64,000 nt of DNA. Source: Zasmidium citrigriseum (taxonomy: Eukaryota > Ascomycota > Dothideomycetes > Mycosphaerellales > Mycosphaerellaceae). The first letter of the stretch is position 1, and the number at the start of each line of letters is the position of its first letter. The notes beneath the pieces were generated by a model, which saw only the letters and a list, made by a program, of their open reading frames with translations, searched no databases and was not told the origin of the DNA. Positions 32,705 to 42,800 of this stretch are shown in pieces. The DNA is taken from positions 248,001-312,000 of the forward strand of contig NHNW01000027.1 of the NCBI GenBank assembly GCA_002786025.1. The letters are read 5' to 3'. Position numbers and translations under genes: made by a program.

Positions 32705-35700
32705 TCAATCGCACAGGCAATGCTTCTCGAGCTCAGGCAGCAGAGCGTTCATCCGGAAAGGCTTGGTAATGACCGAGTTGAAGCCCGCATCACGGGCCTC
32801 CTGCTGTTGTTCACCTCTGACGTTCGCGGTGACCGCGATGAGAGGGACCGCCTTGTTCAGCTTTCTTTCTTGTTGCAGCTGGCGGATTCGCCGACTACAT
32901 TCCAGACCGTTCATGACTGGCATCTCAACATCACACAGAACGATATCGAGCTCGACGCCGCCGGCTTTGGCGAAATGGGTTGTGTTGATGTGATTGAGAG
33001 CTTCCTGACCGTGGTTCGCGATCTTGACAGTATACCCTTGACGCCGGAGCTGTTGTGCCATGACTCGTTGGTTTACTAAATTGTCCTTGAGATGACAGTC
33101 AGCAAATGTCTTGAACGCATCATGATGGCCTCTGCCCTTCGCTTCTTACCTCCACGAGCAGAATATGGCAGTCCTTCGCGGGCTTTTTGCGTCCGCATTG
33201 GCCGTTGATTGCGGGTGCCTCAGGCGTCCTGGCACCATCGGTCCCAAGGCTGCCCCTCTTGAGTGAGTTTCGGTGGACATCGCTTTCGGGTGCTATGGTT
33301 TGAAGCTCCTTGGGTGGCGCACACTTCGTTGCTCTGATGTAAAAAGCGAATGTACTTCCTACGCCGCGTTCCGACATGGCCCCAATCTGACCGCCCTGCA
33401 GCCTGGCCAACTCTTTGCAAATGAAGAGCCCAAGGCCAGAGCCACCGTACTTGATGTGCGTCCGGGGCGAGCCTTGTCGAAATCTTTGAAAGAGATGGTC
33501 AAGTTCGTTCTTGTCAATGCCACGCCCAGTGTCTTTGACTGAGATCAAAAGATAGATCGTGTTCTCCGTCGCATATGGGCTGACGACTGGTTTCGAAGAA
33601 TCACTTAGGTATTGAACACCGTCGACAGACTGCGTAGGCGGCTCCGTACTCGCAGCTAATCGGATAGAGATGCTTCTACACGTTTTGTCTTTCGTGAATT
33701 TGATGGCGTTCGAAACCAAATTGAGCAAGATCTGTCGGAGGCGGACTGGGTCCAAAAGAGCGTAGTCAATGCTCTCTCGGTGATAGGATGCATCAATGGT
33801 CAGCTCTGCATCAATATCGGCTTGTTGAAGCTCCGCCTCCAGAATCTTGAGAGCAGCGCTGACTTCCTGGACGGGCTGGACCTCCACCGGCGACGTCTTC
33901 AAGAGACCAGAGTTCAGCTTACTGAGAGTCAGCACGTCATCGATGATTGCTTTCTGATGCTGAACACAGTTCATGATTGTGTTGGCTCCGTCCAGAGTCG
34001 TCTCGAGAGTGTCCCTTGACACAAGCAGCTGCTCGCCCTGCTTCGCCAATAGACTCTCACAAGTCTCCTGGATGCTCTCAACACAGAGTGAAATCGCTCC
34101 AAGAGGATTCCTCGTTTCGTGCGACGTCATGTCCATGAAAGCTTCCTGCTGCCGCTTGAGCTCCCACGCCTCCGCAGTGCGCCTCTCCTGGAAACTTTCG
34201 ATCCATTTGTGCCGGCTGATGTCGACAACGGTTCCAACGACGTTCACCACTTGTCCGTTCTTGAACTCTGCATATGCCGCTGCTGCTGCCCACGTGGTCC
34301 CCTCAAGTCTCTCCCCGTCCACGTAGTCTTCGGAGATATATGGCTTGACAAAGCGGATCTCAAACTCGAGTGTCTCGCCGCTGGTCAAACGACCCCATTT
34401 ATCTGCAAACCAACCTCTGTCGTCTTCGTGTATCGTGCGGACCCAGTCAAGCGGAGGGAAGTCTCCACGCGGATATGCTGTCATCTCGTACCAAGTATTG
34501 TTTGCATAAGACAATTTCCCATCAGCGTTGACGATGAACATGCCGACTAGTGCCATATCCGCCATTCTCCGGAATCGCATTTCCTTGGTCTCCACGTCTA
34601 ATTGGACGAGGCTGAGCTTTTCAGTGAGCAGTGCATGTTCTTGTGACGTGAGCTCAGCTTCTCTCTCCGCGTGCTTGACCTGGTCTATGCTGAAACATAG
34701 AGATTCGAGAGACCTGCATAGCTGGCTTGATAAGAGTGCAATGAACTTTTGATAGGCATTGTCGTACGGCGACCGAGGATTGACGCCAATAATAAGGAAG
34801 CCCCGGTGAAGTTCTCGATGTTGCTGAGCGACCGGAATGATCAAGGCGGCCGTGCATAGATCGCCACTTGCTCGAGAGAAACATCTGCTTCTTAGTGCTT
34901 GGGGGAATGTGTCGTTTCGACTGTCGAGTAGCTGTACAGCTCTTGTGTCGATCGCTCTCGCGAACGCAGTTCCAAAAGTTTCGATGGCCAGCTCCCACCC
35001 CATAGATGCTGGAAGGCCAAGTTGGCCATCCTTCAGCTCCAAAGCTCCATCCAAGACCCATTTCAACGAGGTGTTGGAAATATTTGGAATTGGTGGTGTG
35101 CCAGCACTTCCACTCAAATTCGATCGTGAGGAACCTCTGCGAGCTCCTTCCAGGCTTTCCTCGTCAACAGAATACCAAGCAGCAAAAGGAATGTCTGCAC
35201 TATTCGCCCGCAAGGCCATCAAAACACTTGGACCCAGTTCCTTTAACTCGTTGGCTTGGCTCGTGTCATGCTCTACCGAGAGCAAAGTCGCCATTCGTCT
35301 CTCGTAAAGGATCTGTGGTGTAGTCTCATTGCAGGGGTTGTAGTAACCAATGTTGCCCTCACCAGCAGAGCCCATTATCGGGATGACTGCCCAGTCGCCC
35401 CAAGCTTCTTCCAGGAAACCAGATCGTTCCACGTAAAAGCAATTGTTCGCTCCAAAAGACGGCTTGCCTGTGGCATCGGCTTCATCGAAAGCGTCCCGCA
35501 ACCTTGCTGCGTTGGCATCCAGGTCAAACCAGACCTCTTCGAGGGGCTTTCCCAAAGCCCAAAAGTTTCGAGCAGAAAGAATGGATTGGTAGGCATCGTT
35601 GTAAAGGCAGAGACGATTTGGTCCCCACCAAATGGCCACCGCTCGGGGGTCGGCCATACAGACATTAACCCATCTGCGAAGGGTCGAAGGCCACGCAGAC

Positions 35701-36053
35701 ATCGGTCCCAGCTCTGTTGAGGACCAGTCGAATTCCCTAAAGCGGACCAAATGTGCACTCAGCTCATGTCTCTCAGCAAATGTGGGAGCTGTGACGTCGT
35801 GTGGTCCAAGATATGTCGAGACAAGGCTGGGAGTTTGCTGAGGGTTCAAGGTTTCGTTAGTCAAAGGCGCCGTAGATTGCCTCCATTTCTCGAGAATGGT
35901 CGTCTCCAGCCATACAGGATCGCTCTTTTTCAAGGCCTCGAACGCCTCATCCACAGTCGGCGTCCTGTAGGGCTCCATGCGTGTCATTGTCGCACGGCGT
36001 GGTGTCGGCGGGCTGTCATGAGGCTCTGCAATGTTGTGTTGAAGAGCATGCAC
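32705..36053 (-). CDS. Hybrid histidine kinase with PAS and receiver domains
   Basis: Two exons (36053-33150 and 33085-32705, 64-nt intron) give 1094 residues; the intron falls inside the receiver motif, and joining restores LLVEDNLVNQRV. In order: an N-terminal sensory region with FDWSSTELGPMSAWP, a GAF/PAS-like middle, a PAS domain with PAC (about 500-625), the phosphoacceptor box MTSHETRNPLG (His about 647), an ATPase domain with N box NLVSNAIKFT (about 780), DTGRGID and GGSGLGL, then a receiver with phosphorylatable Asp in LCDVEMP (about 1020) and Lys in ITKPF. It therefore autophosphorylates on His and passes phosphate to its own Asp and on to an HPt protein. No membrane helices, so an intracellular signal is sensed. 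Ligand unknown. Confidence 0.93.
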
Positions 36054-36516
36054 ACGAATGGAAAACAGCTCGTCGTAGATATGCAGGGCGGTGGCGATGC
36101 TGCATTGGCATCTGGACTTGGCTCCGAAATCTAGATGCTCTCCAGACCCTGGGGCTTGACCAAGGAAGGCAGAGTTTCAACGGTCTTGTCGGGGCGAGCC
36201 TAAAGTCTATTGACTTCAGCCGCTCGGGTCCCCTGGTCGCTATAACCGCAAACGCGTTCTGGTCCAGGGGACGCGCTGTTCATGAAACAGGCTTGAAGTC
36301 GAGCATCACGTCGCTGTTGTACCAGATTTGCTTGGATTGGCCAACGCCATTGGAACACAGTATCACGGCCGAGCTGCAAGCCGAATCTTTCGCCCCCGCT
36401 GGCTGAGCTGAGCTCGCCTCCCGACAGCTAGCACAGCACACGACCCGAACGACCACCTCAGTCAATTTTTGCATTCTGCTGCTCATTGCCAGGCTTTCCT
36501 GACTCGGTTTGGTGCC
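36054..36516. other. Divergent promoter region
   Basis: About 460 bp between the histidine kinase (minus) and the DUF5519 gene (plus). No gene is seen. Confidence 0.5.
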
Positions 36517-37290
36517 ATGGACAGTCATACTTCATTTCTACGCTTTCCGCGGAGCCTGCTCGACCGTATCAGTTCCCAGTCAGTAACGACCAACGTGCTG
36601 ACCGCCACAACCGCATCCGCGACTCTATTTGCGGCATGGGTATACCACGACTTTCGAGCCTGGCAGGCCCTTGGCACAGGCGGTACGCCTCCCACTTGGA
36701 ATGGATATGTGAGAATGACCAAGATACGTCTCATCCGAGCATTCTCATTCGATAGCCTGCGTGACCCGTCGAAGCTGAGCCAAGAGGGCCCAAGCTACCT
36801 CAACATCTGGCTGCCAAACCGCTCGAAATCGCGGCCAAAGATTCAAGGTCGAACAATGCCTCAGCGTCAAATTCCGGCAAGACTGGACGAAAGTGTGAAG
36901 AAGCGCCTTCACGCCCTGCCCAGCAAGTACTGCAAAGAGCACCCAACATTGCTCAAATTGGATCTTTCGAACGTCGAGGGCCGAAGCTCGGATGCGATAT
37001 ATGCATTGCCCAATCTGGAAGGCCGCCATCCCACTGCACAGGACCGGATTCTCAAGGATGAGATTGCTCACACGCACCACGCAGAGGACAGTCTGCATGT
37101 TTGGCTGAGCCAGGCTGACGCGAGAAAGGTGGTGGAGAGCGGATGGGGCGAACGATTTCCGTTGAGCGCAATGGGCATGACCCATCCTGGTCTGACATTC
37201 GTGTATGCGCCACGGTCAATGGCGGATGTGGACATCATTGAAGAAATCATCAAGGCAGGCGTGGCGTATGTGACTGGCGAAAGGGTGTAA
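36517..37290 (+). CDS. DUF5519 (luciferase-domain-like) protein with one N-terminal hydrophobic segment
   Basis: Intronless, 257 residues from the ATG at 36517 (GCCATGG context). Residues about 25-45 form a hydrophobic stretch (VTTNVLTATTASATLFAAW) that may anchor the protein. The C-terminal 75 residues, from EDSLHVWLSQADARKVVESG through GWGERFPLS to FVYAPRS and a final helix ending GVAYVTGE, are the hallmark of the DUF5519 family, named after luciferase-like sequences; no light-producing activity is implied. Such proteins are widespread in fungi and actinobacteria without a known reaction. It shares a short divergent promoter with the histidine kinase, which may or may not mean a functional link. 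Confidence 0.8.
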   Translation: MDSHTSFLRFPRSLLDRISSQSVTTNVLTATTASATLFAAWVYHDFRAWQALGTGGTPPTWNGYVRMTKIRLIRAFSFDSLRDPSKLSQEGPSYLNIWLPNRSKSRPKIQGRTMPQRQIPARLDESVKKRLHALPSKYCKEHPTLLKLDLSNVEGRSSDAIYALPNLEGRHPTAQDRILKDEIAHTHHAEDSLHVWLSQADARKVVESGWGERFPLSAMGMTHPGLTFVYAPRSMADVDIIEEIIKAGVAYVTGERV

Positions 37291-37406
37291 TGCTGGATGT
37301 CGGAGAACTGCTTCAGGGCAAGAGATACGACTGGACGGTCGTGTATTTCGTTTGTCGATATTGACTTTCGAGCAAGTGTATTAGTATCGAACGGCTGTTT
37401 TTACCA

Positions 37407-39353
37407 TCAAGGTTGCCATTCAGGTGGCGGAGCCGATGAAGAAGACTTTCGACGTCCCAAAGGTGAACGCGACGCTGCCGATGACTTTCTCCTCTCTGGT
37501 GACGTTGAAGAAACGGAAGACTTCCTCTCGGGTCCGGTCATGGCTTCGACAGCCTCCTTACCAATGGCTCTCATTTTCTGGAGATCTTCCTTGGTCTCTT
37601 GCCCGGCTTTCAGAGCATCTCGCCATTCAGACAGCATTGCAGCGGTGTTGGCATCACCGATGGCCTCGTACTGCTTAATCATTCTGCTCGTGTCTTTGCC
37701 AGAGCTGATGAACAGGCCTTCGCTCTGCTGCGCCAACAGAATCCAGATGAGGTTCTGCAGAACATCAGACCCACGAGTCATCTTCTGCATAGACTTGACG
37801 GCGGCTTGAAGCGTCCTTATCTTGACTTTGTGAACAACCTCGTCGGTCGGCGCTTCAATTTTGAGTTTCTTTGAGAGCTTTGTCACTGCGATTTGCACGA
37901 CCGAGAACGCAGTCGTGTCGTTGCATTGCTGCTTGAACTTCTCCAGCTCCTTCTCTCTTGATCTGTCTCGAAGAAGCTTCTGCTCTTGCGCCGCTTGGAC
38001 CATCTGAGGAACTACTTCTCGGCGGAAATGATCGGCAACGAAGTCCTCAAGATGTTGCTTCAACGTCGCATCCTTAACGACCTCGATCCCAGCAGCGTAG
38101 AGTTGAATCGGGATGCCGAGCCTGATTTCGACCAGTTGTCCAAGCTTGTCATGCTCCTCCTCGTCCAGATCCTCAAGCTGTTTGCGTACTGCAGTTTCAA
38201 GCTCCTTGGCATGGTCGCTTTGAAAGAGCAGCTTCGCCAGCTCACTCTTTCGCGCCACTGAGAAAGCGTCTGGGGTTAGACTCTTGATTATGGCACTGGC
38301 AGTGAGAGCTCGCTCGCCCTTCCGCCAAACACTGGCAGCATGACAAGAGACGGCCGACCTCATAGCATTGAGCTCTTTCTCCAAAGCATCAGGTGTCACA
38401 AGCACCTTGGTCTCCGTCGTAGACTGTGATGATTTTGAAGACTTCCGGGGAGCGTGGAAAATGGATATGGCATGCACATTCATATCGTGGGGGTGCTGCT
38501 TGCCATATCTTCGAACGACTGCATCGGCAACATCTTCGAGGGCATCAAAAGCGTCTTGAGATTCGTTGTTCATATCCGGATCAACAACGCAGTACTTATC
38601 CTGCTCCAGCTTGGCAACTAGCTCGTCGATCCGCTCTTCTCGCATCTGTCGTAAGCGCTGCTCAACCGCTGCTGAGTAGTTCGCCGGTACGTAGGCTACG
38701 TGATCACCTTCCAACCGGATCTCTCCGCCAATCTCAGCGGCGACTTCGTTGGCCAGCTTTCGCAGTACCAGAAGCGGCACCTCGTTGGAGACAGCAGACG
38801 GTAGGTCGCAGATTTCTGATCCAGAGGATCCAATGGCATCTCGAAGCTTGGTCTTGATGCCCTCAGCAACTTCGACAGTGCAGAGAAATGACCTGAATTG
38901 ATCACTGAACTCTCTGTAATCACTCCAGACTTCGTCCTGAATGACTTTCCGCAGGCTGTCCACGCCAATATCCCGCTCTGATGTAAAGCCCATCAAATCA
39001 ACACAGGCTTCACTCGCTCGTCTCCGCAAGTCCTCGAAGATGTGATCGAGCTCTGGTCTTGGGATCAAGGAGCTTCCATTCCTGCTCTCGTACAGGTCTT
39101 TGGACTTGACTTGATCAAACAAACTTCTCTCTGTGCCTTCCTGCATGCCAAGAAGGGAGCTCAACTTTGACCTCTCGATTCGACTTTGGCCATTCTCCAG
39201 GAGATCTTCAAATTTCATCAGAGCCTTTTCGAAGTTCACCAAGCTATTGCCGGATCTGCTTCTCACGACCAGTGGGCGACCCTCGAATAGCGATACGGGC
39301 TCGAAATTGGCCACCAGATGGGCGATGTCATCGGACGCAAAAATAGAGGTCAT
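37407..39353 (-). CDS. 648-residue helical protein, possibly UFL1-like
   Basis: Intronless. Mostly alpha-helical by residue pattern, with charged coiled stretches at about 225-255 and 455-480 and a Ser/Arg/Lys-rich phosphorylation-prone tail. No signal peptide or membrane segment. Two places recall the UFM1 E3 ligase UFL1 by pattern only: the winged-helix-like stretch at about 190-245 (LVLRKLANEVAAEIGGEIRL.. then YVPANY) and the C-terminal helical block with LIWILLAQQSEGLF followed by a Tyr/Asp/Ala helix. The match is from memory of family patterns, without alignment. A plain description is: unrecognised soluble helical protein. Confidence 0.7.
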   Translation of the reverse strand: MTSIFASDDIAHLVANFEPVSLFEGRPLVVRSRSGNSLVNFEKALMKFEDLLENGQSRIERSKLSSLLGMQEGTERSLFDQVKSKDLYESRNGSSLIPRPELDHIFEDLRRRASEACVDLMGFTSERDIGVDSLRKVIQDEVWSDYREFSDQFRSFLCTVEVAEGIKTKLRDAIGSSGSEICDLPSAVSNEVPLLVLRKLANEVAAEIGGEIRLEGDHVAYVPANYSAAVEQRLRQMREERIDELVAKLEQDKYCVVDPDMNNESQDAFDALEDVADAVVRRYGKQHPHDMNVHAISIFHAPRKSSKSSQSTTETKVLVTPDALEKELNAMRSAVSCHAASVWRKGERALTASAIIKSLTPDAFSVARKSELAKLLFQSDHAKELETAVRKQLEDLDEEEHDKLGQLVEIRLGIPIQLYAAGIEVVKDATLKQHLEDFVADHFRREVVPQMVQAAQEQKLLRDRSREKELEKFKQQCNDTTAFSVVQIAVTKLSKKLKIEAPTDEVVHKVKIRTLQAAVKSMQKMTRGSDVLQNLIWILLAQQSEGLFISSGKDTSRMIKQYEAIGDANTAAMLSEWRDALKAGQETKEDLQKMRAIGKEAVEAMTGPERKSSVSSTSPERRKSSAASRSPLGRRKSSSSAPPPEWQP

Positions 39354-39802
39354 CGTGCCGGGTCAGATCCACTTTCCAGTATCCACATGCATGCGATTCT
39401 GGTTCCGGGCTGCTATGGAATTGCCGTTCGGATAGATGGGATTCGAGTAAGACTCTTCCTTGCATTGATGTTTCGGTAGGTGGAAGTCAAAGACGCACGG
39501 ATGTTCGCTTCATGAGCCAATCAGCTGCAAGCTGTCCTGACCGCACCTCCTGAATGCAATGCGCTCTTGAATCGTGACAATGTATCCGAGTAAATCAATT
39601 TTACAGCAGCGTCGAACAGACATGCCGTGTGTATGGAATTGACACATTCAATTTGTTACTACAAGCGAGCGTACAGTTGCGGAGCCGCGCCTCCGTTCCC
39701 AGCAATCCAGCTCATCTCCATCTCCTCGCCAGGAATAGTGTACGACGGCGAGGATGGCCAGCATGTTCAACGACTGAAGTCCAAAGACAAATCGAATGGT
39801 TT
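39354..39802. other. Intergenic region
   Basis: Promoter side of the 648-residue gene and 3' flank of the chitinase gene. No further gene seen. Confidence 0.4.
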
Positions 39803-42800
39803 CTAATAAAGACCCCAATTCACATCCTGCTCATTGACATCCCCCGAGCACTTCATCGTGCCCTTCGCACCGACCTTTCCTCCTCCACCATACATCTTCG
39901 CCGCTTGGCTGATAATGTTGACAATATCCTGACTTCCAGTCTTATATGTGACATCCCCACTCGTCTTGGAATTTTGAACGCCAAAATGGCACGAGCCAGC
40001 TTTCGCGATCTCTCGCTGTCCGCCAATTCCGGTGTTCCACTCTCCGCTCGTGCCTTCGATGTTGTTGATGATTTCCATGCAGTCAGACACGGAGGGCGAG
40101 GCACCACTGGTCTGGTCCTCGAAAGTGAAATCCTTGCAGTCCGTGACGCCCTGGAGTTGGACACAAGGGTAATTTGGGTCCGATGCATTGACTTGCTTTT
40201 GGTCTGCCCAAGCCCGGTAAGCGACTGCTGGACTGCATACTGGCAGACGAATATATCCGGGCGTCGTGATATCTTGATTTTGGAGATCTGCGATGGTCTG
40301 TTGATTGGCTGGGTCGGCGGTAGGAGCACCGTTCTGATTTCCGTTTGCGTTGTACGTGCGCACCGATCCGGTGATGAGATCCCCAATCTTAATGCCACCC
40401 CATTGAGATCCGTCCAGGGCTTCTGAGCCAGGGGGCGCTTGAAACTTGGCTGGTCCACACTGTGGTGGTGGAGGATCGTCACAACCTGGACACCTCTTGC
40501 CAACACTTGAGCACTGCTGTGCGTCGCCCTTGGGATAAGCAAGGTAGTATAGCTGGCCATTGTAGCAACCTAGACTGTCAGTTTCTACCCGATGGATACG
40601 GCTAGGTATCTTACCTGAGGTGGCGTGCATGGTGTCTTCATCCAACCACTGGCCCAATGGATCCACGGTTCCACACGGATACCCACTGTCGATGATAAAA
40701 GCAGATGTACCGGCAGCATACCATACAGACGGAATTGCAAAGCTCCAAAAGGCTCTAGCAATACTGGACTCGAGGTCCGCCAATGTTCCGTCTCCGAGTT
40801 CGACCGGGTTTGGAGAGCCCGACTTGCCTTCGATCATCTTGCCATCTTGAATCAGGGATGAGAGAGTCGAAATGCCATCATCTTCACCGCTGAAGAGCTC
40901 CGCAAGTGCTGCTTCCGTAGCCTTGCTCCAACCCAGAAGAGCTTGGCCCAAATACGCTGAGAAAGCGTGCTGCTTTTCGGCGCCCCATTGGTTCCTGTTG
41001 ATTATAGTCAGCATCGTACTATCAAAGGCAGTTCAATGAGCGGTTGTCTATGTCGATGGCCGTCCTCTGCTGCGAATTCATGGAGCCGACAAGAAAGATG
41101 AACATCGAAGCTGAAGACTCCTCCAAAGTAAGCCCAGCGGGAAGCCCAGCGGTGAGCCAGAGACCACTAAGAAGTGAGCCAGACAGTGAAGCCGGCAATA
41201 AGCGGGAGATTGAAGGCAGAGACAAATTACCATGCCCACGGCATCTCAAAAGCAAAAGACCGTACACAGTCTCTGCCGGGCATGATAGCATACCACAACA
41301 CGGAGATAGGCTGAAGATTGTAGGAAATGGTGGACACTCACTGATCGCTGGGTGTTATCACGGCTTTCGCCACATTGCTTCCGAACGTAATCAGTGCCGA
41401 CGTAGTGTCCTTGAAAATACCGAGCTCGTTGCCGTTGTCCTTGAAGTACGGCAAAGTCTTGAATACTAGGAAAGAACATATTAGCAAAACCGCGAAGCTT
41501 TACATGATCAACATTCGGGGTGTGACCATGAGCAAAAAAGAACATACCGGAGTTGAAGAAAGGTGCTGCGATCATCGAACCACCCAAGGTAACAAGGCCG
41601 ATCAAAATCTCGAGCCATGTGTCATCCTCAGGTGGGGGAACAGGTGCAAACGTATCCTCAAACGATTGAAGCGAGTTGTCAATCACAGAAGCCGCCGCAC
41701 CTGTCAGAGCAGTAATGTACTCGCTGTAAATCTGCGCCGCTCAATGTCAGTGGCCGGGCGAATTGAAACAAAGATTTGTGGCCTTGAAGGGAGCTCTCAG
41801 CCAGGTTGGTACTTACCCCGTTGATGGTGACCATAGAATTCCAGATCTCATAAGCTGCAGGCCCAGAACCATCTGCAGTGAAGCATTGAATCGTTGAGGG
41901 GCCACAGTGCCCCTGGGATAGGACTTTCCCGCAATTCGCACCCTCAGGGAGGTGAAGCGTATCGGCGATCGACTGGGTGAAAGTAAATCCATTATGGCCC
42001 TTGTCAACAGTCTTCCAAACAGCGACTGCGTTGCTCCAGGCGTCCGGGCAGTCCATCATGTCCCAGCGCTGTTCGGATGTCAGGTCCCGGATGTCGGTGA
42101 CTGATATGTCTGTGCAGGTGAGTTTGGTCCAATTGCCCGTGCGAGCTCCGACCTGAGTCATTCATGTCATTGGCTGGCAATAATATCATCAAGCTGGCTT
42201 GTACATACGTTTGCAGGATCCACGCCAACTTTGACGTCTGCCAGGAACTTGGCCCAGGTCTTGACCCTTGGTGGCGGGTCGTTGTATTTCTGCAAATCGG
42301 TCGCCCAGTCCGTAATTCCACCCATAGCAAGACCCTTGTAGACATTCGTACGGGAGGATTTGATGTCATCAGACATCCAGCCCACCCACTGGTTGTCATC
42401 GTAGACAAGAATGTTGCTGTTGCTCGTAGGATCGACAAAGTTCGTAGTGACTCGGCTGGAGTTGTTGATGATGGCGTTGATCTCAGCGTTTGATATGTAA
42501 CCCGCTGTTTGGGTGCACTCTCCTGGAGTGGCTTGTGAATTGCCAGCTGAACCGAGATAGGTGCATTGGGGCCCGTAACAGCCCGCTTCGGACATGGCGA
42601 ATGATCTTCCGTAGCTCGTGACGCCAACGACGACTTTGTTTGAGGGTACGCCAGCCTTCGTGATCTGCATTCAGAGTTAGCGACGACTGCACTCCGCAAG
42701 TGAGATACCGTCATCCTTCCGCTCAGATTGAAAGAAAGCTCTCCCAGAGAATTGATAGACACCAAGCTCTGAAAGGCCTCGTTACAATCTTCGGCCTTTG

